A stretch of DNA of 64,000 nt from Chitinophaga agrisoli (GTDB lineage Bacteria; Bacteroidota; Bacteroidia; Chitinophagales; Chitinophagaceae), in the NCBI RefSeq assembly GCF_008386695.1, contig NZ_VUOC01000004.1:2172327-2236326 (forward strand), in the 5' to 3' direction. The position numbers and the translations under genes were made by a program. Every line of letters begins with the position of its first letter. The first letter of the stretch is position 1. This document shows positions 19,026 to 28,763 of this stretch, in pieces. The notes beneath the pieces are model-generated. The model was not told where the DNA came from, did not search any database, and worked only from the letters and a program-made list of their open reading frames with translations.

Positions 19026-22000
19026 TTATATTCCTACTTTTAATGAGAGCGTGAATTGTTTCTGGATAGGCTGCGCTACCCCGCCGGAGTTAAAGAATTC
19101 CGGGTCCTGTCCCTTCAGCTTTTTATCCGCATAGATCAGCCATGGATTGATGGCGGCGCCGGTAACGGACACACTGTTCAACCCTGCCCGCTGGATCAGC
19201 GATTGCGGCAGCTGGTAGGTGAGCGATACCGTTTTTAAGCGTATAAAATCGCCCTTGGCCACCCTTTCCGTAGAGTAGTTGTAATTGTTGTAAGGATGCG
19301 CGCCGTTGAACAGCGTTTCCTCAAATGCGTCTACAATAGAAGGCACCTGTGTGGTCTTCTGATCGCCGGGCATCATCCAGCGGTCATAGAACTCCCTGGG
19401 CATAGCGTCAAAATCCGTGTAGCCCGTTTTAAAGGCCGGGTACAGGCGGATCTTATTGCCCCACTGGTAAGTGAAGAACACATTCAGCGAAAGGGCTTTG
19501 TAGTGGAAGGTGTTGGAGAAACCACCGGTCACCGGCGGGTCTACCGGGCCATCATACACCAGGTATTTTGTTTCATTATCCTGCAGGTAAACATCGGTTT
19601 TGGTATCGCCATGTTCATTCACAAAAGTGGGCACGCCGGTATTCGGGTCCAGCCCTTTGTATTGGATAGAGAACAGGCTACGCACCGGGTAACCTTCTTT
19701 ATTGCCGCCTTCTGCTACCACCAGGTCAAAGATGGCCGGTGTGTTCCTGGCATTAGTGATCTTGTTGGTGCTATAACCAAAGGTCACATTGGTACGCCAG
19801 CCCCATTGCTTGCGGCGGATGATCTCCCCTCCTATCATCAGCTCCACGCCTTTGGAGCTCATATCCGCATAGTTGGCGGCCTTATAGATCTCGCCTCCTA
19901 TACCGGAGGTTTTGATCCGGCTGATAAGATCAAAGCTTTTACGGGTGTACAGGTCCAGGTTCAGCGTTAGCCGCCTGTCAAACAGCCCTGCATCCAGCCC
20001 CAGGTTGGTGGTGTATAATTTCTCCCATGTCAGATCATCGTTCTGCAGGTGCGCTAACGAGATCACAGACTCCACCTCGTTCAGGTGGGGCCGGTTGGTA
20101 TTGATGGTCTGGTAAACGATATTGGAGTTGGTGGCAGGCCCCATACTGGCGGTTAGCCCGTAACTCGCCCTCAGCGTCAGGTAGTCAACCACGTTTACCC
20201 TTTGCATAAAAGCCTCTCTGTCTATATTCCATGAGCCTGCCACGCTCCAAGTAGGTAACCAGCGCGCCGTACGTGACTGCCCCAAACGGTTGGAGCCATC
20301 GTAACGGGCCGTGCCGGTCAAATTATATTTCCCATCATAGGCATAAGTCGCCGTGGCATAAAAAGCGGCAAAGCGGTCATAGTCACGGCCCATGCCATAG
20401 TAAGGAAAATTGCCTTCGATGGTTTGTTTAAGGATCCGGTAGTCTATGAATGGCACGCCGCCGTTCTCATACTGGTAACCGTAACCGGTATTGTTGGCGG
20501 CCTGACGGTCCGCATATTTCACCTGCTGGCCCAGCAGCACATTCAGGTTATGTTTGCCGGCAAACGTATTGGAGTAGTTGAGGCTGTTGCGGAAATCATA
20601 GTTCAGCAGCTGATCTTCTGAACGGTTGTAAAAACCGCCGTAAGGCAATACCACCAGCGGCCGGCCATCCGGGTTATCCGGATCCCGGTACAGGAACTTG
20701 TTATTATCCTCGATGGTGGAATTGTAGTTAGCCCGGTAGGCATTGGCCATATTGGCGTTCTCCGTGATCTGGTGCTCGCGGGATGATTTTACATACCGCA
20801 ACGCGCCTACGAACTCATACCGCAGATGATCATTCAGCTTCAGCGACAGATCACCCTGCAACCGCAGATCGATCATGTTCAGGCTCAGGTAATTGTTCTG
20901 CAGCTCGTTGATGATATTGAACGGCGCAAAGTTCCGCCTGAAATACTCAAGACCGCCCTGTTCATCATAGGCGGTTAAAGTACGGCTGGTGTTCAGGGAG
21001 TAGCTGAAGGGATTAATGTCAAAATCGCGGTCATACTGCCCTTCCACCGGGTTGCTCACGCGCGTTAACGCGCCGGGCGCCCGCTGCTGCCGTACAGATC
21101 CAAGCGTGGAAAAGCCGGCAGATAAGCGGTCATTGAATTTATAGTTATTACGGTAGTTCACCGTGTAACGCGTTACTTTATCGCCAATGGTCCAGCCGTT
21201 ATCACTGTAATAGCTGGTGGAGAAATACGACTGTGATTTATCTGTACCGCTGGAGATGCTGATGGAATGCTCCTGCAGGAAGTTATTACGGAACAGCAGG
21301 TCAAACCAGTCCGTATTGGCATTGGCATACCGCAGCAGGAAAGCCTTGCGCGCTTCCGGTGTGTTCAGCAGCGGAAAATCGCCGTAGTCATCACCATTCA
21401 GGCTTTCGTACATCTTGCCATAAACGCCAATATCGCCACGGGAAAGGATGTCTGAGTTCAGGATCCCTTTACGCTGCAATTCGCCCAATACAGACATTTG
21501 CTGGGCGGAGTTCATGATGTTATAGTTGTTGTACGTAGGCTTCAGCTGCGTGCTGAAATTGCCGGTATAAGTGATCACCGGTTTGCCCACCTTTCCTTTT
21601 TTGGTGGTGATCACCACCACGCCGTTCATGGCGCGGGCGCCGTATAAAGCGGTAGCGGCGGCATCCTTCAGGATGTCGAAGCTTTCAATATCGTTAGAAT
21701 TAAGGCCGGCAACAGCAGAGCCCAGCAAGGTAGTGGGATCACCGCTGGATAACTGGTCATTGGATATGTTCACAACATCTTCCAGCACCACGCCATCTAC
21801 TACCCACAAAGGCTTATTATCTCCATTAATGGAAGTAGCGCCGCGTATGCGCACCTTAGGCGCGGCGCCAAACGTACCGGATACGTTCTGTATGGCCACC
21901 CCGGCCACCCGGCCTTCCAGCATACGGCTCACATCCACAATACCATCTGTTTTGGCGTCTTCCATCTTCAGACGCGTAGCCGCGCCGGAAAACTTGTTCT

Positions 22001-22691
22001 TATCTATATTCTGGAAACCTGTTACCACCACTTCATTCAGGCGGGTAGGTTTCTCCGCCAGCTGCACTGCGAGCAGCCCGCCTTTATAAGCATCCAGGCG
22101 TATTTCCTGCCGTGTAAAACCGGTGCCGCTAAATACCAGTACCGCATCATTATTCACACGCGTTAGCTCAAACTCTCCCCGCTCATTGGTAACCGTGCCA
22201 CGGGTAGTGCCTTTGATACCTATGGAGATACCCATCAGCGGCTCTTTCTTTTGAGAAGTGACTACGCCCTTTACATCAATGATACGCTGCTGTATAGGCG
22301 CTACTTCCGTTTTGATAAGCATGGAAGCGGCGCGCGCAGGCTTCTTCTCATTCCTGCGGATCACAATACGGTCATACACTACGGAATAGGATAAGGAGTA
22401 AGGCGTGAGCAGCTTATCCAGCAATGCGCCTACCTTTTCATCGTGGGCATGTACATTCACCTTGTTGGCGTCCAGCGCTTCGTTACTTACATAGATAAAG
22501 GATACAGCGGCCAGATCGGCTATCTTCTCCAGCGCTTCTTTCAGCACCACATCCTTGAGTTCAATAGTGATCTTTTTGTCAAGCGCATTCTGTGCGCTCA
22601 GCACCGCCGCTGCCGGGCTTTCCATCATGCTTAACAGTAGCAGCAGCAACAGGGTTGATAGTTTAAAAAAGAGCGTCTTCTTGATGCGCAT
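19026..22691 (-). CDS. SusC/RagA TonB-linked outer-membrane receptor with STN signalling domain
   Basis: The frame is open from 22748, but ATG 22691 gives a proper signal peptide (MRIKKTLFFKLSTLLLLLLL), so that start is used (1221 aa). After the signal comes an STN/secretin-like domain (about residues 38-105; ITIELKDVVLKEALEKIADL), then a carboxypeptidase-D-type regulatory domain (GVVTSQKKEPLMGISIGIKG), a TonB plug (ILKDAAATALYGARAMNGVV, the RagA signature) and a long beta barrel ending QFTLSLKVGI. STN domains signal to a FecR anti-sigma in the inner membrane. A fecR and an ECF sigma gene lie directly upstream, so ligand occupancy probably induces the operon. Function: TonB-dependent import of an unknown nutrient together with the following SusD. 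Confidence 0.93.
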   Translation of the reverse strand: MRIKKTLFFKLSTLLLLLLLSMMESPAAAVLSAQNALDKKITIELKDVVLKEALEKIADLAAVSFIYVSNEALDANKVNVHAHDEKVGALLDKLLTPYSLSYSVVYDRIVIRRNEKKPARAASMLIKTEVAPIQQRIIDVKGVVTSQKKEPLMGISIGIKGTTRGTVTNERGEFELTRVNNDAVLVFSGTGFTRQEIRLDAYKGGLLAVQLAEKPTRLNEVVVTGFQNIDKNKFSGAATRLKMEDAKTDGIVDVSRMLEGRVAGVAIQNVSGTFGAAPKVRIRGATSINGDNKPLWVVDGVVLEDVVNISNDQLSSGDPTTLLGSAVAGLNSNDIESFDILKDAAATALYGARAMNGVVVITTKKGKVGKPVITYTGNFSTQLKPTYNNYNIMNSAQQMSVLGELQRKGILNSDILSRGDIGVYGKMYESLNGDDYGDFPLLNTPEARKAFLLRYANANTDWFDLLFRNNFLQEHSISISSGTDKSQSYFSTSYYSDNGWTIGDKVTRYTVNYRNNYKFNDRLSAGFSTLGSVRQQRAPGALTRVSNPVEGQYDRDFDINPFSYSLNTSRTLTAYDEQGGLEYFRRNFAPFNIINELQNNYLSLNMIDLRLQGDLSLKLNDHLRYEFVGALRYVKSSREHQITENANMANAYRANYNSTIEDNNKFLYRDPDNPDGRPLVVLPYGGFYNRSEDQLLNYDFRNSLNYSNTFAGKHNLNVLLGQQVKYADRQAANNTGYGYQYENGGVPFIDYRILKQTIEGNFPYYGMGRDYDRFAAFYATATYAYDGKYNLTGTARYDGSNRLGQSRTARWLPTWSVAGSWNIDREAFMQRVNVVDYLTLRASYGLTASMGPATNSNIVYQTINTNRPHLNEVESVISLAHLQNDDLTWEKLYTTNLGLDAGLFDRRLTLNLDLYTRKSFDLISRIKTSGIGGEIYKAANYADMSSKGVELMIGGEIIRRKQWGWRTNVTFGYSTNKITNARNTPAIFDLVVAEGGNKEGYPVRSLFSIQYKGLDPNTGVPTFVNEHGDTKTDVYLQDNETKYLVYDGPVDPPVTGGFSNTFHYKALSLNVFFTYQWGNKIRLYPAFKTGYTDFDAMPREFYDRWMMPGDQKTTQVPSIVDAFEETLFNGAHPYNNYNYSTERVAKGDFIRLKTVSLTYQLPQSLIQRAGLNSVSVTGAAINPWLIYADKKLKGQDPEFFNSGGVAQPIQKQFTLSLKVGI

Positions 22692-23194
22692 GTTCACGAT
22701 TTGTGTATTTAGGTTGATACAAGCAGGCAATAGGATGCCCATTAGCATGCCTGCGTATTTTTTGCAGGGATACTTTGTACGGTTTAGGAAATAGGAAGCC
22801 CGATCCGGTCTTTGGCAAGACCAGGCAACAGTTTAGCTGCTGTAGTTACAGCGCAGTTTTTTCCGGGAGAATTAACCTTGTAATTAAACGGGCTATCCGG
22901 GTGGCGGTAATAGGCAAAGGTCCATCATGATCGATTGCTGTTTGGTTGACTCTTAAAATGCTGTATTACTTTATTATGCACAATGCTACTGTACGGGGCA
23001 TAGGATGCCCTATCCGGTTATTTATAAACCAGGCAAATAGGTTTTCTTGGCAAAGCACGCATTACTAGTCTTTACTGTTTGGATTAACCTTAGATGCTTT
23101 TGATGGTTGTTATCCCGGTTGTGTAAAGTGGGAATAATGTCTCATACTGCGATTAGTTTGGTTTTCAACTTGGTTTTCAACTTTGGTCTTTATG
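22692..23194 (-). promoter_or_regulatory. 503-base gene-free leader upstream of susC
   Basis: No credible ORF lies on either strand. I see no clear TAnnTTTG element on the minus strand, consistent with control by the neighbouring ECF sigma rather than the housekeeping factor (inference). Structures visible: a 7-base inverted repeat at 22723-22729/22748-22754 close to the start codon, a 6-base inverted repeat at 22996-23001/23005-23010, and a 12-base unit repeated in tandem at 23158-23181 just after the fecR stop. The decamer TAGGATGCCC occurs at 22731 and 23001. The region probably contains the sigma-dependent promoter and a long 5' untranslated leader. Confidence 0.45.
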
Positions 23195-24211
23195 TTACTG
23201 ACAGCTGCCTCCGGTTATCGTGTAGCTGTTAGCGGAACTGTTCTTATGTATACTGGCGTTTAACGAGATCGCTATTAATGTCAGCGTTTTATCCAGGTCA
23301 TCTGCCGCATCAAAATCGCCGTTAAATACACAGCCCTGGATCTTTACATCGGTGGTAATGGTGGCGTTATAATATCTTTCCAGGTCGCTCACCACCTTCT
23401 CCAACGGCACGCCTTTATAGATGAATTTACCCATACGCTTCTGGGCGTAGAAACGGGCGTCATCCTCCGCATCCCGCATCTCCAGCTGATCTGTGGAGGT
23501 ACTGTATACGGCGCTCTTATTAGCGGTAATGATCATCGCCTGTTCCCGGCCGGCAGTCTGGCTTTTAGCCTGTACCTGCACACGGCCGCTTACTACCACT
23601 ACCCGGGCCTCTCTGGCATTACGGGCCTCCACATTAAAGGAGGTGGCCAGTACGGTGGTATTGATCAGGGACGAATGGATCACAAAAGGTTGCTTTTCAT
23701 TATGGGCAACTTCAAAGAACGCTTCACCATCCAGGCTCACTTCGCGCGATTGCTTTCCAAAACGCTGCGGATATTGCAGGGTGGAACCCGGTTCCAGTGA
23801 AACCAGTGATCCATCCGGTAATTTTACTGTTTTGCGCTCGCTGGTGGCTGCTACCACCTGTTGCTTCATGCTCTGCCTGTTAAAGGCCAGATACCCGATC
23901 CCTGCCATCAACATGATGGCCGCTGCTGCTGCCACTGCCCGCCAGTTATATAACCGTACCGTTTTCCGGGGTGGAACTGTTTCCGGTGCCGGCATATCCC
24001 GGTGGATCTTCTCCAGGATCTTTTCAGACAGTTGCCTGTCCAGTGTGTGCTTCACAGATGCCAGGTCCGCGTCAAACTCCTCTGCGGCCAGGGCTTCCAG
24101 CTCTGAAAGATCATTTCCGTCCAGGTATTGCAGCATCCATTCCTTCTCAGCAATCGTCCATTCCTCTGTAGTATGTAATAAATGCCTGAGATATTCCTTC
24201 CTATTGTGCAC
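23195..24211 (-). CDS. FecR family anti-sigma factor (DUF4974 C-terminus)
   Basis: This 338-aa inner-membrane protein has a cytoplasmic anti-sigma part (about residues 1-85), one membrane helix (about 88-110, AVAAAAAIMLMAGIGYLAF), a periplasmic FecR domain (TVKLPDGSLVSLEPGSTLQY, VSLDGEAFFEVAHNEKQPF) and a C-terminal DUF4974 domain (YKGVPLEKVVSDLERYYNA). In this family the periplasmic part senses the STN domain of a TonB receptor and controls release of the cognate ECF sigma. It lies 187 bases after the sigma gene and 503 bases before the STN-bearing susC, the usual three-part transduction order. All diagnostic segments are intact. Confidence 0.93.
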   Translation of the reverse strand: MHNRKEYLRHLLHTTEEWTIAEKEWMLQYLDGNDLSELEALAAEEFDADLASVKHTLDRQLSEKILEKIHRDMPAPETVPPRKTVRLYNWRAVAAAAAIMLMAGIGYLAFNRQSMKQQVVAATSERKTVKLPDGSLVSLEPGSTLQYPQRFGKQSREVSLDGEAFFEVAHNEKQPFVIHSSLINTTVLATSFNVEARNAREARVVVVSGRVQVQAKSQTAGREQAMIITANKSAVYSTSTDQLEMRDAEDDARFYAQKRMGKFIYKGVPLEKVVSDLERYYNATITTDVKIQGCVFNGDFDAADDLDKTLTLIAISLNASIHKNSSANSYTITGGSCQ

Positions 24212-24398
24212 GCTGTCGGTTGTTTAAATTAAATACAATGAAGTACGAAAAAAGGGGGGGCGGTTTGCCCTAAAAAATATATATATTATTTTATCACATA
24301 TAAATTATAAGGTAAGAATGGCTACAGTACTGTGTTTTGTTTTAAAAAAATACTTTCTATCTACATTCACACGTCTTACCTATATCCCGGTTGCCGGA

Positions 24399-24989
24399 TC
24401 ACCAGTCGTGGTTCAGGAACAACAGGAACAGGACAATGTACTTATGCTCCGCATTCTTTTGGATGTAATCGTTGAGTTTTACCATGGCTGCAGACAGATG
24501 TTCTTTTACGGTGTTTCGGGATATATTCAGCTCGCTGGCCACCTCATCATAGGTTTTACCTTCCAGCTTGCAAAGTGTAACAATCCGGCGCCTTTGCGGG
24601 GATAATTCCGCAATGGCCTGCTCCAGCAGGTGATATTGTACCTCTTTGACGGCCTTCCGGTCCAGGGCAAGCCCGTCATCGGTATCCAGGGCCACCAGCT
24701 TCTGGTGCAGGGTTTGTTCGCGCAGTTTCTTTCGGGTGTAATTCACAGATAGGTTAAAACTGATCACAAACAGCCAGCCGGCAACGGATTGAGAAGCCTT
24801 CACATCCTGTCTTTTCTCCCAGAGCTTTATGAAAACCTCCTGGAGGATGTCTTCTGCTACCGCCGGGTCTTTTACCAGCTTCAGGATGTTTCGGTAAACT
24901 ACTTCGTGATACTTCCAGTACAGGGTATCAAATGCGGCCACCTCATTTGCGTGTAGCCGTTCTACTAATACTGCATCAATTGTGTTCAT
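24399..24989 (-). CDS. ECF-type RNA polymerase sigma-70 factor
   Basis: The frame could be extended to a TTG at 25028, but the ATG at 24989 gives a 196-aa protein of normal length and is preferred. Region 2 (YWKYHEVVYRNILKLVKDPA, AEDILQEVFIKLWEK) binds core polymerase and the -10 element. Region 4 (LSPQRRRIVTLCKLEG, then the helix-turn-helix YDEVASELNISRNTVKEHL) binds the -35 element. It matches the Bacteroidota-specific ECF group that is paired with FecR. The C-terminal tail is hydrophobic (YIVLFLLFLNHDW), which is common in this group. It should direct transcription of the downstream susC operon when FecR releases it. Confidence 0.93.
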   Translation of the reverse strand: MNTIDAVLVERLHANEVAAFDTLYWKYHEVVYRNILKLVKDPAVAEDILQEVFIKLWEKRQDVKASQSVAGWLFVISFNLSVNYTRKKLREQTLHQKLVALDTDDGLALDRKAVKEVQYHLLEQAIAELSPQRRRIVTLCKLEGKTYDEVASELNISRNTVKEHLSAAMVKLNDYIQKNAEHKYIVLFLLFLNHDW

Positions 24990-25046
24990 GTCGGCATTTG
25001 GTTGTAAAAGCAGTCCCGCTTCCCCCAAAGCATTGTTCCCTTATTG

Positions 25047-25061
25047 CACTATAAAATAGTG
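25047..25061. promoter_or_regulatory. Perfect inverted repeat in the sigma/hydrolase divergent region
   Basis: Two 6-base arms (CACTAT and ATAGTG) flank AAA, 58 bases upstream of the sigma-factor start, in an AT-rich stretch between two divergent genes. A GTGA...TCAC pair overlaps its right side (25059-25074). It could be an operator or a short hairpin; nothing else supports it. Confidence 0.25.
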
Positions 25062-25275
25062 ACAATTCTAATCACTTTATAACAAAAATTTAAATTAAAA
25101 TTATTGCAAATGTCCTTTTTGTTGATAAAGACGTGGTTCCTTTCAGGGGATAACACTAAAGTTGGGGGAATAAAATTGTGTATTTAACCCGCCAAATGAC
25201 CGCTTTCCCCAAATTACTTCCGTTTACAAAGGCAAAGCTTTATTTTGATCCCTATCACTTAAATGCGCTTTTACT

Positions 25276-27732
25276 ATGCACCTCAGACGAACCCTACTAC
25301 TATGGATCTTACTCCTTACCTGTGGCCTGCTGCCTGCCCAGCAACGGTACCAGTTCACCCAGGGCCTTATCAGCGGCCCCTCCCACCAGTATGGGCGCCA
25401 GGCGCTGTTCACCGATCCGCTGGCCTGGCAGCTGTATACCGGTACCATGCCCACGCCCGTTGAAGGCGGCAGCGTGCCCGCCCTCAAACCCGGCGAGACC
25501 AATAACTGGCAGGCTATCAAAGCAGACAGCGCCGGCATGTTCAAAGGCCGTGTGATCAATAACGGCTATCTCTACCTGACCTATGAATCGCCAAAGGAAA
25601 CCACGGCGGTATTGAATATTTCCGGCCACCAGATGGTATATGTGAACGGCGTACCGCATGCCGGTGATGTTTACCGCTATGGATGGATGTATGCGCCTAT
25701 CACCCTCAAAAAAGGGCTTAACCAGTTCCTGGTACGCACGGCCCGCAGTTTTGGCGGACAAGGCATACAGGCGCAGCTGCTGTTCCCGGAGAAACCTGTA
25801 TATATCAGTACGGCAGATTCTACCCTGCCTTTTATCATAACCGGTCAAAAGAACGATAGCCTGCTGGGGGCCGTAGTGATCGTAAATGCTAGTTCCCGCG
25901 CGCTGAAAAATTATACGTTGCTTGCCGGTATAACCGGCGACCCCAGTGATAAGGCCTATATGGAAGTACCTGAAATACCGGCTATGAGCACCCGCAAAGT
26001 AGCGTTTAAACTGAATGCTGGTTATATACCAAAAAAGAGGACCATCAACTGTACGCTAGATCTGCGTACAAGCCTTTTCACCGTCGCAACAAACACCATC
26101 ACCCTGCAGGTCGCAGATCCCGGCGAGCATTACAGCAGCACCTTTATCAGCGATATGGACGGCAGCGTACAATACTACAGCGTATCCCCCCAGGTAAAAG
26201 ACGATAACACACCCAAAGGCGCCCCTGCCCTCTTCTTTTCTGTACATGGCGCTGAGGTACAGGCCATTAACCAGGCCCGCGCCTATCAGCAGAAAGACTG
26301 GGGCGTACTGGTAGCCCCCACCAACCGCCGCCCCCGCGGCTTTAACTGGGAAGACTGGGGCCGCCTGGATGCCCTGGAAGTGCTTAACATCGCCAAACAA
26401 ACCTTTTCCCCGGACCCCACTAAGATCTACCTCACCGGCCATTCCATGGGCGGTCATGGCAGCTGGTTCCTGGGCGCTACCTATCCCGGCAACTGGGCAG
26501 CCGTTGCGCCTTGCTCCGGATACCCCACCCTGTTAGGCTATGGCTCTGCCGATGGCCTGATACCAGACTCCCCTAAAAATGATGTGGAAAGGATCCTGCT
26601 GCGCGCCAGCAACCAGAGTAATGTGATAAAACTGGCCAACAACTATAAAGCGGCCGGCATCTACATCCTGCACGGCGATAGCGATAAAGTTGTATCTGTA
26701 AACTATGCCCGTCAGATGAAACAGGTGCTGGCTGGTTTTCATGCGGACTACAGCTATTACGAATACCCTGGCGGCGAGCACTGGTATGGTAACCAATGCG
26801 TTGACTGGCCGCCGCTGTTCCAGTTCCTGAAATGGCATACCATCATCGCAGACAGTCTGTATAATAATATTGACTTTACCACCGCCAGCCCGGCTATCTC
26901 TTCCGGCATGCGCTGGGCGCATATCCTGCAACAACAGCAATCGTTAGAATACAGCCGTATACAGCTGCACCGCAATGCTGACCGGCATACGATCACCGGT
27001 ACTACCGCTAACGTACAAACGCTTGCTATCAATGTAGCAGACCTTCCCGCCGGCGAAGCGCTCAGCATTGCCCTGGATAACGAAACGCCGCTCTCCTTTA
27101 CCAGGAAAGCAACAGATACCATTGTGTACCTGCATCATACTTCCCAATGGGCTATTGGCGCAGTGCCATCCGCAAAGGAAAAAGGCCCGCAACGTAACGG
27201 TACCTTTAAAGAAGGCTTTAACCACCGTATGGTGTTTGTATATGGTACTACCGGCACTAAAGAGGAGAACGAATGGGCCTTCAACAAAGCCCGTTATGAT
27301 GCGGAAACCTGGTATTACAGAGGCAATGGCGCGGTAGACCTGGTGGCGGACAAAGACTTTAAACCTGCTGCCTACCCGGACAGGGGCATTATATTATACG
27401 GCCACGCCGGCAGCAACAAGGCCTGGGCTTCCCTGCTGCAACACTGTCCCATACAGGTTAGCAAAGGCCAAATACAGGCAGGCAAACAACAGTATACTGG
27501 CGATGCCCTCGCCGCTTATTTCACCTGGCCGCGTGAAGACAGTGAAACAGCATCTATTGCCGTGATCAGCGGCACCGGCCTGTTAGGCATGCATGCGGCA
27601 GAAGCCAATCAATACTTTGCAGGCGGCAGCGGTTTCCCGGATTATATGATCTTTACGGCGGACTTGCTAAAAGGAGATATCAGTGCAATGAAGACAGCGG
27701 GGTTCTATAATAACCAGTGGGAGTTGGAATAG
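25276..27732 (+). CDS. Exported S9/prolyl-oligopeptidase-like serine hydrolase
   Basis: This 818-aa protein has a signal peptide (LLLWILLLTCGLLPAQQ), so it acts in the periplasm or outside. The first 280 residues are beta-rich and include a jelly-roll-like carbohydrate-binding pattern (GYLYLTYESPKETTAVLNIS, HQMVYVNGVPHAGDVY). The middle is an alpha/beta hydrolase of the prolyl oligopeptidase type: nucleophile Ser about 391 in TGHSMGGHGSW, acid Asp about 469 in LHGDSDKVV and His about 501 in YPGGEHWYG. A further 250-residue C-terminal part has no family I recognise. The substrate could be a peptide or an ester on a polysaccharide. It is the only plus-strand gene in this neighbourhood and is divergent from the sigma gene. 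Confidence 0.82.
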   Translation: MHLRRTLLLWILLLTCGLLPAQQRYQFTQGLISGPSHQYGRQALFTDPLAWQLYTGTMPTPVEGGSVPALKPGETNNWQAIKADSAGMFKGRVINNGYLYLTYESPKETTAVLNISGHQMVYVNGVPHAGDVYRYGWMYAPITLKKGLNQFLVRTARSFGGQGIQAQLLFPEKPVYISTADSTLPFIITGQKNDSLLGAVVIVNASSRALKNYTLLAGITGDPSDKAYMEVPEIPAMSTRKVAFKLNAGYIPKKRTINCTLDLRTSLFTVATNTITLQVADPGEHYSSTFISDMDGSVQYYSVSPQVKDDNTPKGAPALFFSVHGAEVQAINQARAYQQKDWGVLVAPTNRRPRGFNWEDWGRLDALEVLNIAKQTFSPDPTKIYLTGHSMGGHGSWFLGATYPGNWAAVAPCSGYPTLLGYGSADGLIPDSPKNDVERILLRASNQSNVIKLANNYKAAGIYILHGDSDKVVSVNYARQMKQVLAGFHADYSYYEYPGGEHWYGNQCVDWPPLFQFLKWHTIIADSLYNNIDFTTASPAISSGMRWAHILQQQQSLEYSRIQLHRNADRHTITGTTANVQTLAINVADLPAGEALSIALDNETPLSFTRKATDTIVYLHHTSQWAIGAVPSAKEKGPQRNGTFKEGFNHRMVFVYGTTGTKEENEWAFNKARYDAETWYYRGNGAVDLVADKDFKPAAYPDRGIILYGHAGSNKAWASLLQHCPIQVSKGQIQAGKQQYTGDALAAYFTWPREDSETASIAVISGTGLLGMHAAEANQYFAGGSGFPDYMIFTADLLKGDISAMKTAGFYNNQWELE

Positions 27733-27839
27733 ATCATTGAGCGGCAGGATTGTTAATAAATATAGTTCGTGGGTTAGCAATCGATTTCCGAACCAAGACA
27801 ACAAACTCATTCCGGAACAACACCTGCCCGGAAATAACT

Positions 27840-27890
27840 AATAACAAGCGGGGTACAAGACGTAATTTGTCTTGTACCCCGCTTGTTATT
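27840..27890. terminator. Bidirectional terminator, perfect 22-base stem
   Basis: Arms at 27840-27861 and 27869-27890 are perfect reverse complements around a 7-base loop. It separates the convergent hydrolase (+) and small T9SS protein (-) genes. Its right arm reaches into the stop codon of the minus-strand gene (27889-27891). There is no long T tract, but the stem is unusually strong and should stop transcription in both directions. Confidence 0.75.
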
Positions 27891-28569
27891 ATTGCTCCAG
27901 TTTTACTTTGCCAATCAGGACTTTACCTTCCTGCGTGGTAACGCTTACAATGTACACGCTACCATCCTGGTACTGGCCGGAGAGGCGGAAACGGTTATCC
28001 GTGAGCAGCTGTTGCTGCATTTCACGGCCCCTGAGATCCTGCACGGTCACCCGGCTGCCGGTCCAGGACTCTTTACCTTTCAATACCAGCTCGCCATGTG
28101 CGGAACCTGCGTCCAGTTGCAGTTTTACGGCATTGTGCGGTACCGTTATAAAACTATAGTCCTCCCCTATCACCTGGCGGTGCTGGCAGGGACTAACCGT
28201 AACGGTAACAGAGTCGCGCTTTCCCTCATCGCTAAACATTTCCGGCACGGCATAATACACGGTGCTTACAGATGGGCTCACGGTAAAATTGCCGCCAATA
28301 TGCAACAGCTTACCGCCGGTGGGCGCATCATACCAGAAAGTTTCAGGAAATGGCATGTTCGTAGTGGCGCTGAGGGTGGCGCTGTCTCCCTGGCAAATGC
28401 TTACCTGCTCATACTGTATATGCAGGGTAATGCCAGTTTTCCAGGGATCATTGGCAAAGGCATGGGCCTGTTGCGGGCCTTGAGCGGTGGCTAAAACAGG
28501 GCATAGGCTGGCAAGGAGCAAAGTAGTGCTACGCACACTCCTGCGTGATAGTGGAATTTTCCTAAACAT
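27889..28569 (-). CDS. Small secreted protein with Ig-like domain and type A-like T9SS C-terminal domain
   Basis: This 226-aa protein has a signal peptide (about residues 15-29, LLLASLCPVLATAQ). Residues about 50-130 form an Ig-like domain of the kind that follows VSICQGDSATLSATT and FWYDAPTGGKLL in Bacteroidota surface proteins. The last 75 residues resemble a type A T9SS sorting domain (VTVQDLRGREMQQQLLTDN, GSVYIVSVTTQEGKVLIGKV). The protein is mostly a sorting domain plus one binding-type domain with no enzyme domain, so its role is unknown. It stands alone between a strong terminator on one side and 269 gene-free bases on the other. Confidence 0.75.
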   Translation of the reverse strand: MFRKIPLSRRSVRSTTLLLASLCPVLATAQGPQQAHAFANDPWKTGITLHIQYEQVSICQGDSATLSATTNMPFPETFWYDAPTGGKLLHIGGNFTVSPSVSTVYYAVPEMFSDEGKRDSVTVTVSPCQHRQVIGEDYSFITVPHNAVKLQLDAGSAHGELVLKGKESWTGSRVTVQDLRGREMQQQLLTDNRFRLSGQYQDGSVYIVSVTTQEGKVLIGKVKLEQ

Positions 28570-28763
28570 AAATCACTCGTTAAAGGGGTTGCTAAAATGA
28601 TCTTGTTGTAACAATCATTCTACCGGTTCAATTATTATCCTAGTTATTTTGATTATTTGACGGTTGAAATCTAACGGGCATTATCACAAACTCGAAACGG
28701 ATCACGAAGGTAAGTAATTTTCAAATACGCAACACCACCAGTTTAAGTAGGGGTATCAGGCAT

